DNA of 64,000 nt, taken from positions 372,001 to 436,000 of the forward strand of contig NZ_JAKFGM010000003.1 of the NCBI RefSeq assembly GCF_021502585.1, given 5' to 3'. The notes below the pieces were generated by a model. The model was not told where the DNA came from, did not search any database, and worked only from the letters and a program-made list of their open reading frames with translations. Position 1 is the stretch's first letter. Every line of letters begins with the position of its first letter. The position numbers and the translations under genes were made by a program. This document shows positions 30,067 to 39,236 of the stretch, piece after piece. This DNA comes from Sphingomonas cremea. GTDB lineage: Bacteria; Pseudomonadota; Alphaproteobacteria; Sphingomonadales; Sphingomonadaceae.

Positions 30067-30607
30067 TTAGCCGATACGGTTTGCAAGCCAGCCATAAAGG
30101 AACGCCTCATTGGCCGGCCGCTTTTCGGCGAGGCGGAGGTAGCGCTCGCCCTGCGGCGCTTCGAGCGCCCGAAGCAGAACCGTCTCCCCGCCACGCTTCC
30201 CGCGCGCATCGAGGAAGCTATCGAGCGCGGCCAGGGTCGCCGGCCCGATCCGGCCATCAGGAGTGAGATCGGGATAATCCTTCCCACCACGATTGAGCGC
30301 GGTCAGCGCGCGCTGGAGGAAGGTGGCGGCGACCGCCGGCCCCATATTTGCGCCGGTGTCGAACAACTCGGCCGCGACCCGGGGCGCGCGCCGCAACCTG
30401 GTCGAACCGCGGCCTCAGCCAGTAAAGCCGACGGTAGATCGCCGCAGCCTCGTCGCGCGGCAACTCCGCCATTGCGCCCGCATAGCCATGCGCCCGCGCC
30501 ACCGCTTCGGTAATGCCGAACTTCGTCGGTCCGCCCTTGTCGGCAGGGTGGTTCACATAGCCCCCTTCCCGCTCGATCAGTTCGTCGATCAAGTCGCTCA
30601 AGTCCAT
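30067..30607 (-). pseudogene. Frameshifted GH108-type N-acetylmuramidase
   Basis: The reading starts at ATG 30607 as a glycosyl hydrolase 108 domain: LIDELIEREGGYVNHPADKG has the catalytic Glu, then KFGITEAVARAHGY and IYRRLYWLRPRFD. Near 30385-30400 the frame changes; the family continues in another frame as VAAELFDTGANMGPAVAA with the peptidoglycan-binding part PDGRIGPATLAALD to 30067. The break is in a run of GCGGCGCGCGCCCCGGG, where one base fewer restores a single frame. It may be a real inactivation or a sequencing error. It pairs with the downstream holin gene. Confidence 0.72.
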
Positions 30608-30883
30608 ATTGCCGCTCCTCCGGTTCGCCCGAGTCGCGCAATGATTACCTATTTGGTTATCTGTAGGACAGCCGGACTAACCGTAACGTTTGGCACTTAC
30701 GTGAGTAAGCCAGGAGATGGCCGAGCGAACAAAAGGGGGACCCGCTGAAAATTCGGCTTCGGGTCGAAGGCGGCATGGACGGAATGGGTGGAAAGCGGAC
30801 ACCTGCCATCCCACGGCGCTTGCGCGTTGTTAACCCTTAGGTAGGTGCCGACGCGTTACTTTTGCGCATAGGAGAGAGGGCCC

Positions 30884-31480
30884 ATGCGCGACTTTCACCA
30901 ATCCCGCGGCAGGATCCTTTTTGAGGTATTCTGCGCTTTTGCCGTCGCGGCGTCCTGCGCGGGCGCCTGGATGCAGACTGGCGCTTCGGCATTGCTTCCA
31001 GTGGCGCTCGTTGCGCTGCTCTATGGCGTCGTCCATGCATTCGACTTGGCCAGGCGCAACCCGGCTGGCGCCGCGGATCCGCAACGAATCGATTTCGCGA
31101 CGGACCAGCACGGCTGCCTATTGGCTGCACCGGATTCAGGCGTGCCACTGGCAGCGGCCGACCAGCTGGCAACGACCGACATGGCCGTGGAGGAAGTGAA
31201 ACCCGCCAAGCCAGCGACTCCCTCTGAAAGCAAGGGTCGCCGAGCCAAAGCTCCCCGAAAGAGTGGCGGTCGCAGCGCAAGCGAACCCAAGGAAACGAAA
31301 GCTACCGAGCGCGCGCCCCTCGAGGAGGCGGAGGTCGCCGTGCCTGTGGACATCGAGAAGGCAGACGTCGACCTGCCTCTGCCCCCCGAGGAGGATTCTC
31401 ACGTTCCGCTCGCACCGCTGTTCGAGCCTGAGCCATTCGCCCGGCAGCAGCGGACAGTGTTTGGACGCAAGGCCGGTTAG
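30884..31480 (+). CDS. Hypothetical membrane protein with charged tail
   Basis: A 198-residue protein of no recognised family. Two hydrophobic segments (about 13-28 and 36-53) are followed by a long Lys/Ala/Glu/Pro-rich cytoplasmic or periplasmic tail (KPAKPATPSESKGRRAKAPR and similar). AGGAGAG precedes the ATG at good spacing, and third positions are G/C-rich, supporting real coding. It is convergent with the ECF sigma gene. The 276 bp upstream, back to the muramidase remnant, contains no gene or clear motif. Confidence 0.7.
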   Translation: MRDFHQSRGRILFEVFCAFAVAASCAGAWMQTGASALLPVALVALLYGVVHAFDLARRNPAGAADPQRIDFATDQHGCLLAAPDSGVPLAAADQLATTDMAVEEVKPAKPATPSESKGRRAKAPRKSGGRSASEPKETKATERAPLEEAEVAVPVDIEKADVDLPLPPEEDSHVPLAPLFEPEPFARQQRTVFGRKAG

Positions 31481-31499
31481 TTCGCGGCCAGACAGAGAT

Positions 31500-32186
31500 T
31501 TATTCTATTTGAAGTGCGGCAAGAACTCTTGCGGTCATCCTTTCGCAGTCGACGCCGGCGAACGGAAAAGCGCCTTCCAGCGCGCTTCGGACTTCCGGCG
31601 CCAAAGCCTCCTGGAGCTTGCGGCGCGCGCGCAGCAGCCGGGTCTTGACCGTTGCAGGTTCCAGCCCAAGCGCTTCGGCGGTTTCCCGGACACTCATTCC
31701 TTCGACTTCCCGAAGGACGAACACCGCGCGAAATGCAGCCGGCAAATCGGCAACGGCGCGCTCGATCAGATCACGCAATTGTCGCTGGGCCAGGGCGGCG
31801 TCGGGAGCCGCCGGTTCGGAACCCCGCATCAAAGCCTCCCGATAAGTATTGAGCACCGAAACGCCTTCCGCTTCCAGATGCGTGGTCCGGCGGCGGATAG
31901 CGCGAAGGCGTTCCAACGCTTCGTTGACGACAATCCGCGTCAGCCAAGTGGACAAGGCCGAACGACCTTCGAATTGGTCGATCCTGCCAAAGGCCTTAAG
32001 ATAGGCGGCCTGGACCGCTTCTTCGGCCTCGTTGCGATCCTTTAGAATGCTCCATGCCGCGCGGAACAAGCGCTGGTTGTTCGCGGTCAGCAGATGGCGG
32101 ACGGCCGCAGGTTCGCGATCTGCGCAAAGGCGCGCCAGGGCCATATCGTCGAGCGCGGCCGGGTTGGCTGCCTGCCGGACCCTCAT
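31500..32186 (-). CDS. ECF-type RNA polymerase sigma factor
   Basis: A 228-residue sigma-70 family protein with region 2 (AAWSILKDRNEAEEAVQAAY, DQFEGRSALSTWLTRIVVNE) and region 4 (DLPAAFRAVFVLREVEGMSV, AEALGLEPATVKTRLLRAR). It is somewhat longer than minimal ECF factors owing to a C-terminal stretch after region 4. ATG 32186 overlaps the cupredoxin stop (ATGA), so it is co-expressed with that gene. No anti-sigma factor is adjacent, so how it is held inactive is not apparent. Confidence 0.9.
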   Translation of the reverse strand: MRVRQAANPAALDDMALARLCADREPAAVRHLLTANNQRLFRAAWSILKDRNEAEEAVQAAYLKAFGRIDQFEGRSALSTWLTRIVVNEALERLRAIRRRTTHLEAEGVSVLNTYREALMRGSEPAAPDAALAQRQLRDLIERAVADLPAAFRAVFVLREVEGMSVRETAEALGLEPATVKTRLLRARRKLQEALAPEVRSALEGAFPFAGVDCERMTARVLAALQIE

Positions 32187-32503
32187 TGCAAGACCTTCAA
32201 CGTGGCACGCATGCCCGGATGATAGCGGCAAGTGACGGCAAAACTACCGGTACGCGACATAATGATCGTCTTCGTCATCCCCGGCTGCAGGTCGACATCG
32301 AAGCCACCCGCGCTCGCCGTCGCGGTGTGGCGAAAGAGGTCGCGGTTTATCCATTTGATGCGGTCGCCGGCACGTACAGCTGCCGGCATTGCGCCGAATT
32401 TCATCTTGTCGATCACCACGACATGCGTGCGCGGTGCTGCCACTGCCGGGGGCGGTGACAGCAGCAACACCGCGAAGCAGGCGAGGAGGAGTTTCGCCCG
32501 CAT
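32183..32503 (-). CDS. Exported cupredoxin (type 1 copper protein)
   Basis: A 106-residue protein with a signal peptide (LLLACFAVLLLSPPPAVA) and a plastocyanin-like fold. The copper ligands are visible as His in RDLFRHTATA, then Cys, His and Met in CRYHPGM near the C-terminus. Such proteins carry electrons or bind copper in the periplasm. It lies between the DUF4142 and sigma factor genes, which suggests the sigma factor responds to envelope, copper or oxidative stress. Confidence 0.83.
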   Translation of the reverse strand: MRAKLLLACFAVLLLSPPPAVAAPRTHVVVIDKMKFGAMPAAVRAGDRIKWINRDLFRHTATASAGGFDVDLQPGMTKTIIMSRTGSFAVTCRYHPGMRATLKVLQ

Positions 32504-32506
32504 CCG

Positions 32507-33037
32507 TTACTTCACTTGCTTGGCGAGTTGTTCGGCATGCACCTGATGCTCACCGAACAACTCGAGGCCGGTTTCCAGAAGCGTCTTCAGCTCGGCATTG
32601 TCGGCTGACGGGATCAGGGCCGTCTTGAGGGCGCCGTTGACCGTTTGGTGATAGGCGACTTCATTCTGCAAATAGGCTCGATCGAAGGCGTGCCCATCGA
32701 GCCGGTTTAGTCGGTCATGTGTCGCCGCGGCCTGCCTTGATAGCGCTTGGCTGGTGCCATTGTCGGCGGGCGTAACGCCGAGTTTCGTAACCAGCGCCAA
32801 TGCCTTGTCATTAACTGCCTTGTGGTCGCGAGCCATCATTTCGGCAAAGCTGCGCACGTCGGCATCTGTCGATTTGGCCAGTGCCTGTTTGGCAGCATCG
32901 ATGTCGATTTGTCCGGCGGTGTAAGCGATGTGCGCAATCTCGGCATCGCTTGGCCCGTCGCCAGCAATGGCCTGAGCTCCCATCGCGCTGGCCGCCAACA
33001 GCGTCGACGCACCGAGCAATTTGACGATAAGATTCAT
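32507..33037 (-). CDS. DUF4142 exported protein
   Basis: A 176-residue secreted helical protein of the DUF4142 family (ferritin-like bundle). The signal peptide ends near AMGAQAIA, then DAEIAHIAYTAGQIDIDAAK and ADVRSFAEMMARDHKAVNDK are the two halves of the family pattern. GGGAGG precedes the ATG. It leads a DUF4142-cupredoxin-sigma unit with 3-bp and overlapping junctions. Function unknown; homologues are linked to envelope stress in alphaproteobacteria by genomic context. Confidence 0.85.
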   Translation of the reverse strand: MNLIVKLLGASTLLAASAMGAQAIAGDGPSDAEIAHIAYTAGQIDIDAAKQALAKSTDADVRSFAEMMARDHKAVNDKALALVTKLGVTPADNGTSQALSRQAAATHDRLNRLDGHAFDRAYLQNEVAYHQTVNGALKTALIPSADNAELKTLLETGLELFGEHQVHAEQLAKQVK

Positions 33038-33125
33038 CTTATTTCCTCCCAATGGATTGCGAACGGCGGCCCTTGCGGCCAACCTTCGACCATTGGATGG
33101 CAGCAATTCTGAAAGGTTCCCCGCG

Positions 33126-34442
33126 GTGCATTTGCGTCTTCTCACCCGTCTCGCTGCAACCCTGTCGCTGGCCGTGCTGTCCGTTCCCGCGCTGGCCGAG
33201 CTCTCACCCGCCGAAACGCGGATGATCCGAAACGTCGATGCCGAGCAGGAGCGGACGCTCGCCATGCTCGAGAAATGGGTCAACCAGAACAGCGGCTCGC
33301 TCAACCTCGATGGCGTGACCAAGGTCGGCGCGATGCTTCGCTCCGAGCTAGAGCCGCTTGGCTTCAAGGTTCAGTGGATCGACATGCGCGAGACCGGCCG
33401 TGCCGGTCACATCCTTGCCACCCACAAAGGCAATGGCCGCGGCAAGCGCCTGCTCCTTATCGGCCATCTCGACACGGTGTTCGAGCCTGACAGCCCGTTC
33501 CAGCGATGGGAGCGGCGCGGCAATGAAGGCGTCGGCCCGGGCGCAGGTGACGACAAGGGCGGAATGGCGGTGATCATCGCCTCGCTCCGCGCCATGCATG
33601 CCGCCGGCACGCTAAATAATGCCGATATCGAGGTCATGCTGACCGGCGACGAAGAGGACAATGGCAATCCGATCAGCATCGCCCGCCGCGACCTGGTCGC
33701 CGCCGGCAAGCGCGCCGATGCCACGCTCGACTTCGAAGGGCTTGCCCAGGCGGGCGGCGCGGACGTGGGCTCGATCGCCCGCCGAAGCTCGGGCGCATGG
33801 ACCGTTACCGTGACCGCCCGCCCTGGCCATTCCAGCGGCATTTTTTCCGCCGGGTCGGGCGATGGCGCCATTTATGAGCTGGCGCGCATCATCGACACCT
33901 TCAGGAGCGAGCTTCAGGAGGACAAGCTGACCTTCAACGTCGGGCTGATCGGCGGCGGCCAGACAGCCGAGCTCGACGCCGGCAAGATCCGCATTGCCGC
34001 GACCGGCAAGACCAACATCATCCCGGCGATCGCCGTCGCGCGGGGCGATCTTCGGGCGCTTAGCCAGGACCAGATCGAACGGACAAAAACGAAAATGCAG
34101 GCAATCGTCGCCCGCCCCCTGCCCGGCGCCACCGCGAAGATCGAGTTCGACCCTGACGAATATCCGCCGATGGCGCCGACCGAGGGAAACCGGGCCCTGC
34201 TGGCGAGGCTCAATTCGGTGAACGCCGACATGGGCCTGGAGCAAATGGGTGAGCTGGATCCGGCGATGCGCGGCGCGGGCGACATCAGCTTCGTCGCCCG
34301 CGATGTCGACGGGCTGGTCGGCCTCGGCCCCGCCGCCGACGGTGAGCATGCGCCCGGAGAGCGGGTCGACATTGCCTCCATCTGGCGCCAGGCAAAGCGC
34401 GCCGCGATCCTGATGAGCCGATTAAGCCGCGAAAAACGCTGA
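33126..34442 (+). CDS. Exported M20-family metallopeptidase
   Basis: A 438-residue zinc peptidase of the M20 (carboxypeptidase G2-like) family. The GTG start at 33126 opens a signal peptide (LATLSLAVLSVPALA). The metal site shows GHLDTVFEP, GPGAGDDKGGMAV and the general base Glu in TGDEEDNG; RPGHSSG marks the start of the dimerisation domain. It would cleave a C-terminal amino acid or similar amide in the periplasm. GTG is chosen because the signal peptide starts there and no in-frame ATG does as well. Confidence 0.87.
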   Translation: MHLRLLTRLAATLSLAVLSVPALAELSPAETRMIRNVDAEQERTLAMLEKWVNQNSGSLNLDGVTKVGAMLRSELEPLGFKVQWIDMRETGRAGHILATHKGNGRGKRLLLIGHLDTVFEPDSPFQRWERRGNEGVGPGAGDDKGGMAVIIASLRAMHAAGTLNNADIEVMLTGDEEDNGNPISIARRDLVAAGKRADATLDFEGLAQAGGADVGSIARRSSGAWTVTVTARPGHSSGIFSAGSGDGAIYELARIIDTFRSELQEDKLTFNVGLIGGGQTAELDAGKIRIAATGKTNIIPAIAVARGDLRALSQDQIERTKTKMQAIVARPLPGATAKIEFDPDEYPPMAPTEGNRALLARLNSVNADMGLEQMGELDPAMRGAGDISFVARDVDGLVGLGPAADGEHAPGERVDIASIWRQAKRAAILMSRLSREKR

Positions 34443-34523
34443 ACTTTCACCCGACCCCATATCGTTCGTCGCGGAACCGCCAGCCGCCAGCTCCGTTAGG
34501 TCCCATTCCGAGGAGAACCGGCG

Positions 34524-35027
34524 ATGAGCAAGCACGAGCAGATCGAGCAAGGAATTGCCCGTCACCGACGCGCGAGCGCGATGTCGGGCGCGCCTGGCCA
34601 ACCGCAATCGGCCGAGCCGGGCCGGCTATACCAGCTCGGCTGCCGCTTTTCGGAATGGGCATCGGATCTCTCCGCCCATCCCTTTGCGCAGCTGGGGGTC
34701 ATCATATTCTGCGTCGCCTGGTTCGCATTCGGGCTGACCGCGGACCTCCTCACCGCCGCGCTGTCGATCCTGGCGATTACGCTCAGCCAGATGGTACTCA
34801 ATCGCCAGAACGAGCGCGAGGCCGACGCCCATCGCCGCGATGTTGCAATGCATGCCAAGCTCGACGAGCTGCTGATCGCCTCACGCCGGGCTCGCAACGA
34901 CCTTGCCGGGATCGAAGATCTTCCCGAAGAGGTTATTGCCGAAATCAAGCAGGAGAGGCTGGCTGCCGCAAGCGAGGAGGCGGATGAGGCCAACCGGCGG
35001 CTCCCGGCAGCTTCAAGCGGGAGTTAG
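34524..35027 (+). CDS. Low-affinity iron permease family protein
   Basis: A 167-residue small membrane protein matching the low-affinity iron permease (Fet4-like) family in its central part: two helices around FAQLGVIIFCVAWFAFGL and AALSILAITLSQMVLN, followed by the conserved cytosolic QNEREADAHRRDVAMHAKLD and DLPEEVI. The iron transport role is only established for yeast Fet4; bacterial members are uncharacterised. GAGGAG precedes the ATG at normal distance. Confidence 0.75.
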   Translation: MSKHEQIEQGIARHRRASAMSGAPGQPQSAEPGRLYQLGCRFSEWASDLSAHPFAQLGVIIFCVAWFAFGLTADLLTAALSILAITLSQMVLNRQNEREADAHRRDVAMHAKLDELLIASRRARNDLAGIEDLPEEVIAEIKQERLAAASEEADEANRRLPAASSGS

Positions 35028-35157
35028 CGCCGAACCGCCGCCAATGTGCGGCGCCCCGCACGATGCTGACATTTCTGTCACTTGCTTCGCCGATTCAGCC
35101 ATGCATTACTTCTCCCTGCCAGCCGCGCGTACCGAGCGGCTCCGGGGAGGAAATTCC

Positions 35158-36978
35158 ATGATCAGAAGCCGCCTGTTTGCTGCCTCGCTGCTTGCTGCCA
35201 GCGCACTGACTGCCGCCACACCAGCATATGCCCAGCGGATCGACCGTATCGTCGCATTTGGCGACAGCTATGCCGACGACGGCAATTTCTTCCAGCTGGT
35301 TGGGCTGATCCCGCCCCCGGCCCCCTATTCGACGGGGCGCTTTTCCGGCGCGACCAATTATATCGATACGCTGGGCCAGCTGCTGAACGCACCGATCGAC
35401 GATTTCGCGATCGGCGGGGCCCTTACCGACAACACCAATACCAACGGTCCGCCGCTGGGCTTCGTCACCGAGTGGAATGCCTTCCTGGCCGGTGGCGGCG
35501 GCGCCTTCCCGACCGTCAGCGGTACCTTCGGCGAAAATGATCTTCTGGCGGTGTCGATCGGCGGCAACGATGCGCGCTTTTACCAGCGCAATGGCGGGAC
35601 CGTAGCGGGCGCCCCGGCGGCGGCCACCGCTTCCGCCGCCTTTGCGACGGCCGGCCTCAATGCCCTGGTCGGCGCGGGTGCGCAGAACATCAGCTTCCTT
35701 GCCGGCAACACCGCCATTCTTCCGGAAGTAGCGGGAGATCCCGCGGCCCAGGCGGTCCGCAGCGCCTATTCGACAACCTTCAATTCGGCCATTCAATCGA
35801 CCCTCGCAGGTTATGCCGCCGATGGGGTCATGGTGCATTATCTCGACCTCAGCCTGGTCGGCCAGCAGATCACCAATAATCTGGCCGCCTACGGACTGAC
35901 CGGAGTTGCCTGCCCGACCCTGCCCAACACCAGTTGCATCGCCGATCCCAGCCAGAAATTCCTGTTCTATTTCGACCAATTGCACCTGACGTCGGCCGGG
36001 TTCGCGATCGTCGGCCAATATGTCGCGACCCAGCTGGAGGCGCCCCTGGTGTTGCAGGGCGCCAGCGACATGAGCCTCGACGTGGCCCATCAGTTCGGCC
36101 GGACCTTGACGTCGCGGATGGACACCGGCTCCCCGCGTGACGGCGACATGCCCGAAGGGTTGAAGCTATTCGTGGTCGGGGACGGCTATTCCCGCCACCT
36201 TAATGCCGGCCAGCGCAACGACGCCTACCGGTCGAGCGGGGTCGGAGCGACCGCCGGTGTCGAATATGGCTTTGGGTCCGGGGTGGCCGGCGTCGCCGTC
36301 AACTACACCAAGCCCAAGATCAACTTCGGCAACGATGCCGCCGGCAACGAAGGCCATTCGATCCAGCTCGGCGGCTATGCCGGGGTCGGCATCGCCGGCG
36401 GCTTTGTCCAGGGCTATGCCGGCTATGGCTGGAACAAGCATGACATCGAACGCACCGGTGTGGTCCAGGATATGGAAGCCGATCCCAAGGGCCATCATTT
36501 CATTGCCGGCGGCAAGGCCGGTTATCTGATGCCGGTGGGCAAGGTGCGGGCCGGTCCCGTGATCGGGCTCGATTACGCCAAGGCGAAGGTCGACAGCTAT
36601 ACGGAGAGCGGCGACCCGGCGCTGACGCTCAACGTCGACTCGCTGACCTACCAGTCCCTGCGCGGCAGCCTTGGGCTTGAAGTACGTGGCGACTTTGCCG
36701 GCAACGGGGTGCAGTTCCGTCCCTTCGCCGCGGCGGCGGTCGAAAAAGACTTCACCGGCGATGAGCGGACGATCCGTTTCGCCCAGACGTCGGCACCCAC
36801 CATCGTCAACAGCTTCGCGCTCGAGGATGCGTCGAAGAAGGCCTATGGCCGCTTCTCCGGCGGGTTCAGCGCCGCGATCTTCTCCAACGTCAATCTTGAT
36901 GTCGCCGGTTCGGCGACCATCGGCAAGGACCAGGGCAACGAGACGTCGGCCAATGTCGGAGTCCGCATAGGCTTCTAG
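35158..36978 (+). CDS. Autotransporter GDSL esterase
   Basis: A 606-residue outer-membrane esterase. A Sec signal (LLAASALTAATPAYA) is followed by an SGNH/GDSL passenger with FGDSYADDGN (block I Ser), GGNDARF (block III Asn) and DQLHLT (block V Asp-His). From about residue 330 the C-terminal half is an autotransporter beta-barrel of repeated Gly/aromatic strands ending in VRIGF with a terminal Phe, as needed for BAM recognition. GGGGAGG precedes the ATG. Related proteins (EstA type) hydrolyse lipids at the cell surface. Confidence 0.92.
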   Translation: MIRSRLFAASLLAASALTAATPAYAQRIDRIVAFGDSYADDGNFFQLVGLIPPPAPYSTGRFSGATNYIDTLGQLLNAPIDDFAIGGALTDNTNTNGPPLGFVTEWNAFLAGGGGAFPTVSGTFGENDLLAVSIGGNDARFYQRNGGTVAGAPAAATASAAFATAGLNALVGAGAQNISFLAGNTAILPEVAGDPAAQAVRSAYSTTFNSAIQSTLAGYAADGVMVHYLDLSLVGQQITNNLAAYGLTGVACPTLPNTSCIADPSQKFLFYFDQLHLTSAGFAIVGQYVATQLEAPLVLQGASDMSLDVAHQFGRTLTSRMDTGSPRDGDMPEGLKLFVVGDGYSRHLNAGQRNDAYRSSGVGATAGVEYGFGSGVAGVAVNYTKPKINFGNDAAGNEGHSIQLGGYAGVGIAGGFVQGYAGYGWNKHDIERTGVVQDMEADPKGHHFIAGGKAGYLMPVGKVRAGPVIGLDYAKAKVDSYTESGDPALTLNVDSLTYQSLRGSLGLEVRGDFAGNGVQFRPFAAAAVEKDFTGDERTIRFAQTSAPTIVNSFALEDASKKAYGRFSGGFSAAIFSNVNLDVAGSATIGKDQGNETSANVGVRIGF

Positions 36979-37053
36979 TCGCGGGGGCGAACCGGCTGTA
37001 GGAGATACGCATTCGACCGCCAGTGCATTCGCGGCCGGCATTGGGAGGGGCGA

Positions 37054-37971
37054 ATGACGGATGCATATAGGTCGCGGCCGGCCGTCTGGGCGGCGGTTGC
37101 ATTTCTCGGGGCGTGGGGCGTTTCGACGCTATACCTGTTCGCGCGCGGGGCGGATTGGGTTTTCCCGATCGTCTCGCTGGGGATTTTTGGCGGGGCACTT
37201 TCAGGACTTGCCTGGTTCCTGACGCGCAAATGCGAGGCGCCCAACGTGCCGGTTCCCCGGCCGGGAATCGAGCTTGCCGCCCTGCTCGGCTTTCTCGCCC
37301 TTTATGCGTTTATCTTCCTCGGTTGGGGGCTTGGAGCGCTAAAGGCCGCGGTTGTCGCCGAACGACCGCAGGAAGTGGCGGTGCTCATCGTCAAGCTGCT
37401 GGTCCATGTCGGCATCCCGGCGGCGATTCTCTGGTGGTTGCGGGCGCCGCTCAAACCGCTGTTCGACAGCGGCCTTGGCCGTCGTGGCTTCTGGCCGACG
37501 CTGATCGTGATGGGGGCGGTGTTGATCGGCCTGCTGGCGGTGGTCAGCCCTAGCCTTGCCAATATTGCGAAGCTGAATCCAACCCCGATGGTGCTGGTCT
37601 GGGGTATCACCGGCGCCTTCGTCTGGAACGCGCTTGAAGCCGGCCTTTGCGAGGAATTCCTGTTCCGGGCAGCGCTCCAATCGCGCTTTGCGGCCTGGTT
37701 CAAATCGAACGCGGCGGCAATCGTAGCAACCTCGCTGCTGTTCGGCCTGGCCCATGCACCCGGCCTTTATCTGCGCGGCGGGCCGGGGGTCGACGGCTGG
37801 TCGACCGACCCGATCCAGGTGGTTGCATTCACGATCGCGACCCTGTCACCGCTTAGCATCCTGTTCGGGGTGCTGTGGGCGCGGACCCGAAGCCTGTTGC
37901 TGGTCGTGCTTCTCCACGCCTGCGTCGACGTGCTGCCCTTCAGCAGCGAATTTATCTCGCTCTGGCGCTGA
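37054..37971 (+). CDS. CPBP-family intramembrane protease
   Basis: A 305-residue polytopic protein with about eight helices and the CPBP/Rce1 motifs: EAGLCEEFLFRAAL (EEXXXR), LLFGLAHAPG (FXXXH) and LHACVDVLP (HXXXD/N). Family members are glutamic intramembrane proteases or act in bacteriocin immunity. GGGAGGGG is in front of ATG 37054. Substrate unknown. It is convergent with the lipoprotein gene that ends 9 bp away. Confidence 0.87.
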   Translation: MTDAYRSRPAVWAAVAFLGAWGVSTLYLFARGADWVFPIVSLGIFGGALSGLAWFLTRKCEAPNVPVPRPGIELAALLGFLALYAFIFLGWGLGALKAAVVAERPQEVAVLIVKLLVHVGIPAAILWWLRAPLKPLFDSGLGRRGFWPTLIVMGAVLIGLLAVVSPSLANIAKLNPTPMVLVWGITGAFVWNALEAGLCEEFLFRAALQSRFAAWFKSNAAAIVATSLLFGLAHAPGLYLRGGPGVDGWSTDPIQVVAFTIATLSPLSILFGVLWARTRSLLLVVLLHACVDVLPFSSEFISLWR

Positions 37972-37980
37972 TCGGCACCA

Positions 37981-38571
37981 CTAGCCAAGGCATTCGGCGA
38001 ACACGCGGCGCGGCTCCGGCGAAGCGGGTACCACCAGCGCCGGAAGTCCGCTGATCGAAACGTTGACGGCGCCCGGTCCGGAGAAGGTCTCGGCAACATC
38101 CCGCGCAATGTCGCCGACGGAAATTGTCGCACGCCATAGTCCGCCGATGCCGTTGGGGTTGGTGACCCCGGCCACGGGTACCGATGCTACCTGACCGTTG
38201 CCTGTGAAGCTGAGCGTCCCCTTGCCGTCATTGGTTGGTGGAAGGAAGCGGGTGAACACCAATTGGCTGCCTGCTTCACGCTGCTCGCTGCACTGGATCG
38301 AGAATGCAGGCGTGCCAGGCGGGCCGAATTCGGCGGTGCGTGCGGCGGCCTGATAAGCCCACCGCAGTCCGCCGGTAGCGGCCGGCACGGCGGCCTGCTG
38401 CACCGCCTCGGCGGCCGCGGCGTTGGCCGGGGCGGCCAAGCCGGTTGCCGAGGCATCGCCGACCAGCTCGTCCGGGGGAGCCGTCGCATTGTCCGCGACC
38501 GGATCCTGCTTGGCGCAGGCCAGCAGCGCGAGAAAGCCGAACATCGGGAACAGGGCGATAAGTCTCCACAT
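37981..38571 (-). CDS. Hypothetical lipoprotein
   Basis: A 196-residue protein with a lipoprotein signal (LALLACAKQ, Cys at about 19), an Ala-rich linker, then a domain of beta-strand character containing FSIQCSEQREAGSQLVFTRF. I recognise no family. The overall look (small Ala-rich lipoprotein, single later Cys) is common among sphingomonad envelope proteins. It runs opposite to the CPBP protease gene. Confidence 0.7.
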   Translation of the reverse strand: MWRLIALFPMFGFLALLACAKQDPVADNATAPPDELVGDASATGLAAPANAAAAEAVQQAAVPAATGGLRWAYQAAARTAEFGPPGTPAFSIQCSEQREAGSQLVFTRFLPPTNDGKGTLSFTGNGQVASVPVAGVTNPNGIGGLWRATISVGDIARDVAETFSGPGAVNVSISGLPALVVPASPEPRRVFAECLG

Positions 38572-38726
38572 GACGCCCTCAACGCCGCTCAGGCCATTGG
38601 GTTCAGCAATTGACAGGCGGAGTCAAAACACTGCTGATGCGCCTCAGCCGGCACGGTGAGGATCGCCCTGACTGCCCGCGTGATGTCCCTGGGCAGCCGG
38701 AAGCCGGTAACGGAGGGGGATGCATT

Positions 38727-39185
38727 ATGGACGATGTTCAAGCCCGGAAGGCGCCGATCCACCTGTGGATCGTCGGACTGCTGGCACTCCTGTGGAACGG
38801 CTTCGGCTGTTACGACTATCTGATGACGCGCTTTCGCAACCTGGACTATTTCAGGAGCATGGCGCCCGACGTCGATCCCAATGCCATGCTGGCGTGGGTC
38901 GACGGATTTCCACTCTATGCGCAATTCGGCTGGGGGCTCGGCGTATGGATGGGCCTCGTCGGTTCGATCCTGCTGTTGATGCGCCATCGCTGGGCAGTTC
39001 CGGCGCTGGGCCTGTCGTTTCTAGGCGCGGTGATCGGGCTCGGCTACCAGATCTTCGTCGCGGTACCGCCGCCGCCGCCAATGGATAAGGGCGGCATGGC
39101 GATGATGCCGTGGGTGATCATCGCCGTTGCCGGCGCGCTCTACTTTTACGCCTACCGCCAGCAAAAGGCGGGCGTGCTGCGCTAG
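38727..39185 (+). CDS. Hypothetical four-helix membrane protein
   Basis: A 152-residue membrane protein: helices at about 13-30, 65-85, 90-110 and 125-142, with GLLALLWNGFGCYDYLMT in the first. A proline-rich loop (PPPPPMDKGGM) precedes the last helix. GGAGGGG lies six bases before ATG 38727. Homologues are frequent in sphingomonads but unassigned. A bidirectional terminator follows. Confidence 0.75.
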   Translation: MDDVQARKAPIHLWIVGLLALLWNGFGCYDYLMTRFRNLDYFRSMAPDVDPNAMLAWVDGFPLYAQFGWGLGVWMGLVGSILLLMRHRWAVPALGLSFLGAVIGLGYQIFVAVPPPPPMDKGGMAMMPWVIIAVAGALYFYAYRQQKAGVLR

Positions 39186-39199
39186 GTCGATCGGCAAAT

Positions 39200-39231
39200 T
39201 GGCGCGGATGGGATGACTTCCATCCGCGCCA
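39200..39231. terminator. Bidirectional terminator hairpin
   Basis: TGGCGCGGATGG and CCATCCGCGCCA form a perfect 12-bp stem with an eight-base loop, exactly between two convergent genes (ending at 39185 and 39237). The hairpin would serve both strands. Confidence 0.78.
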
Positions 39232-39236
39232 GTCTC

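Noticed and set aside
29587-30607. A prophage or gene transfer agent cluster
   Set aside because: Only a holin and a frameshifted muramidase are present; no capsid, portal, terminase or tail genes are nearby.
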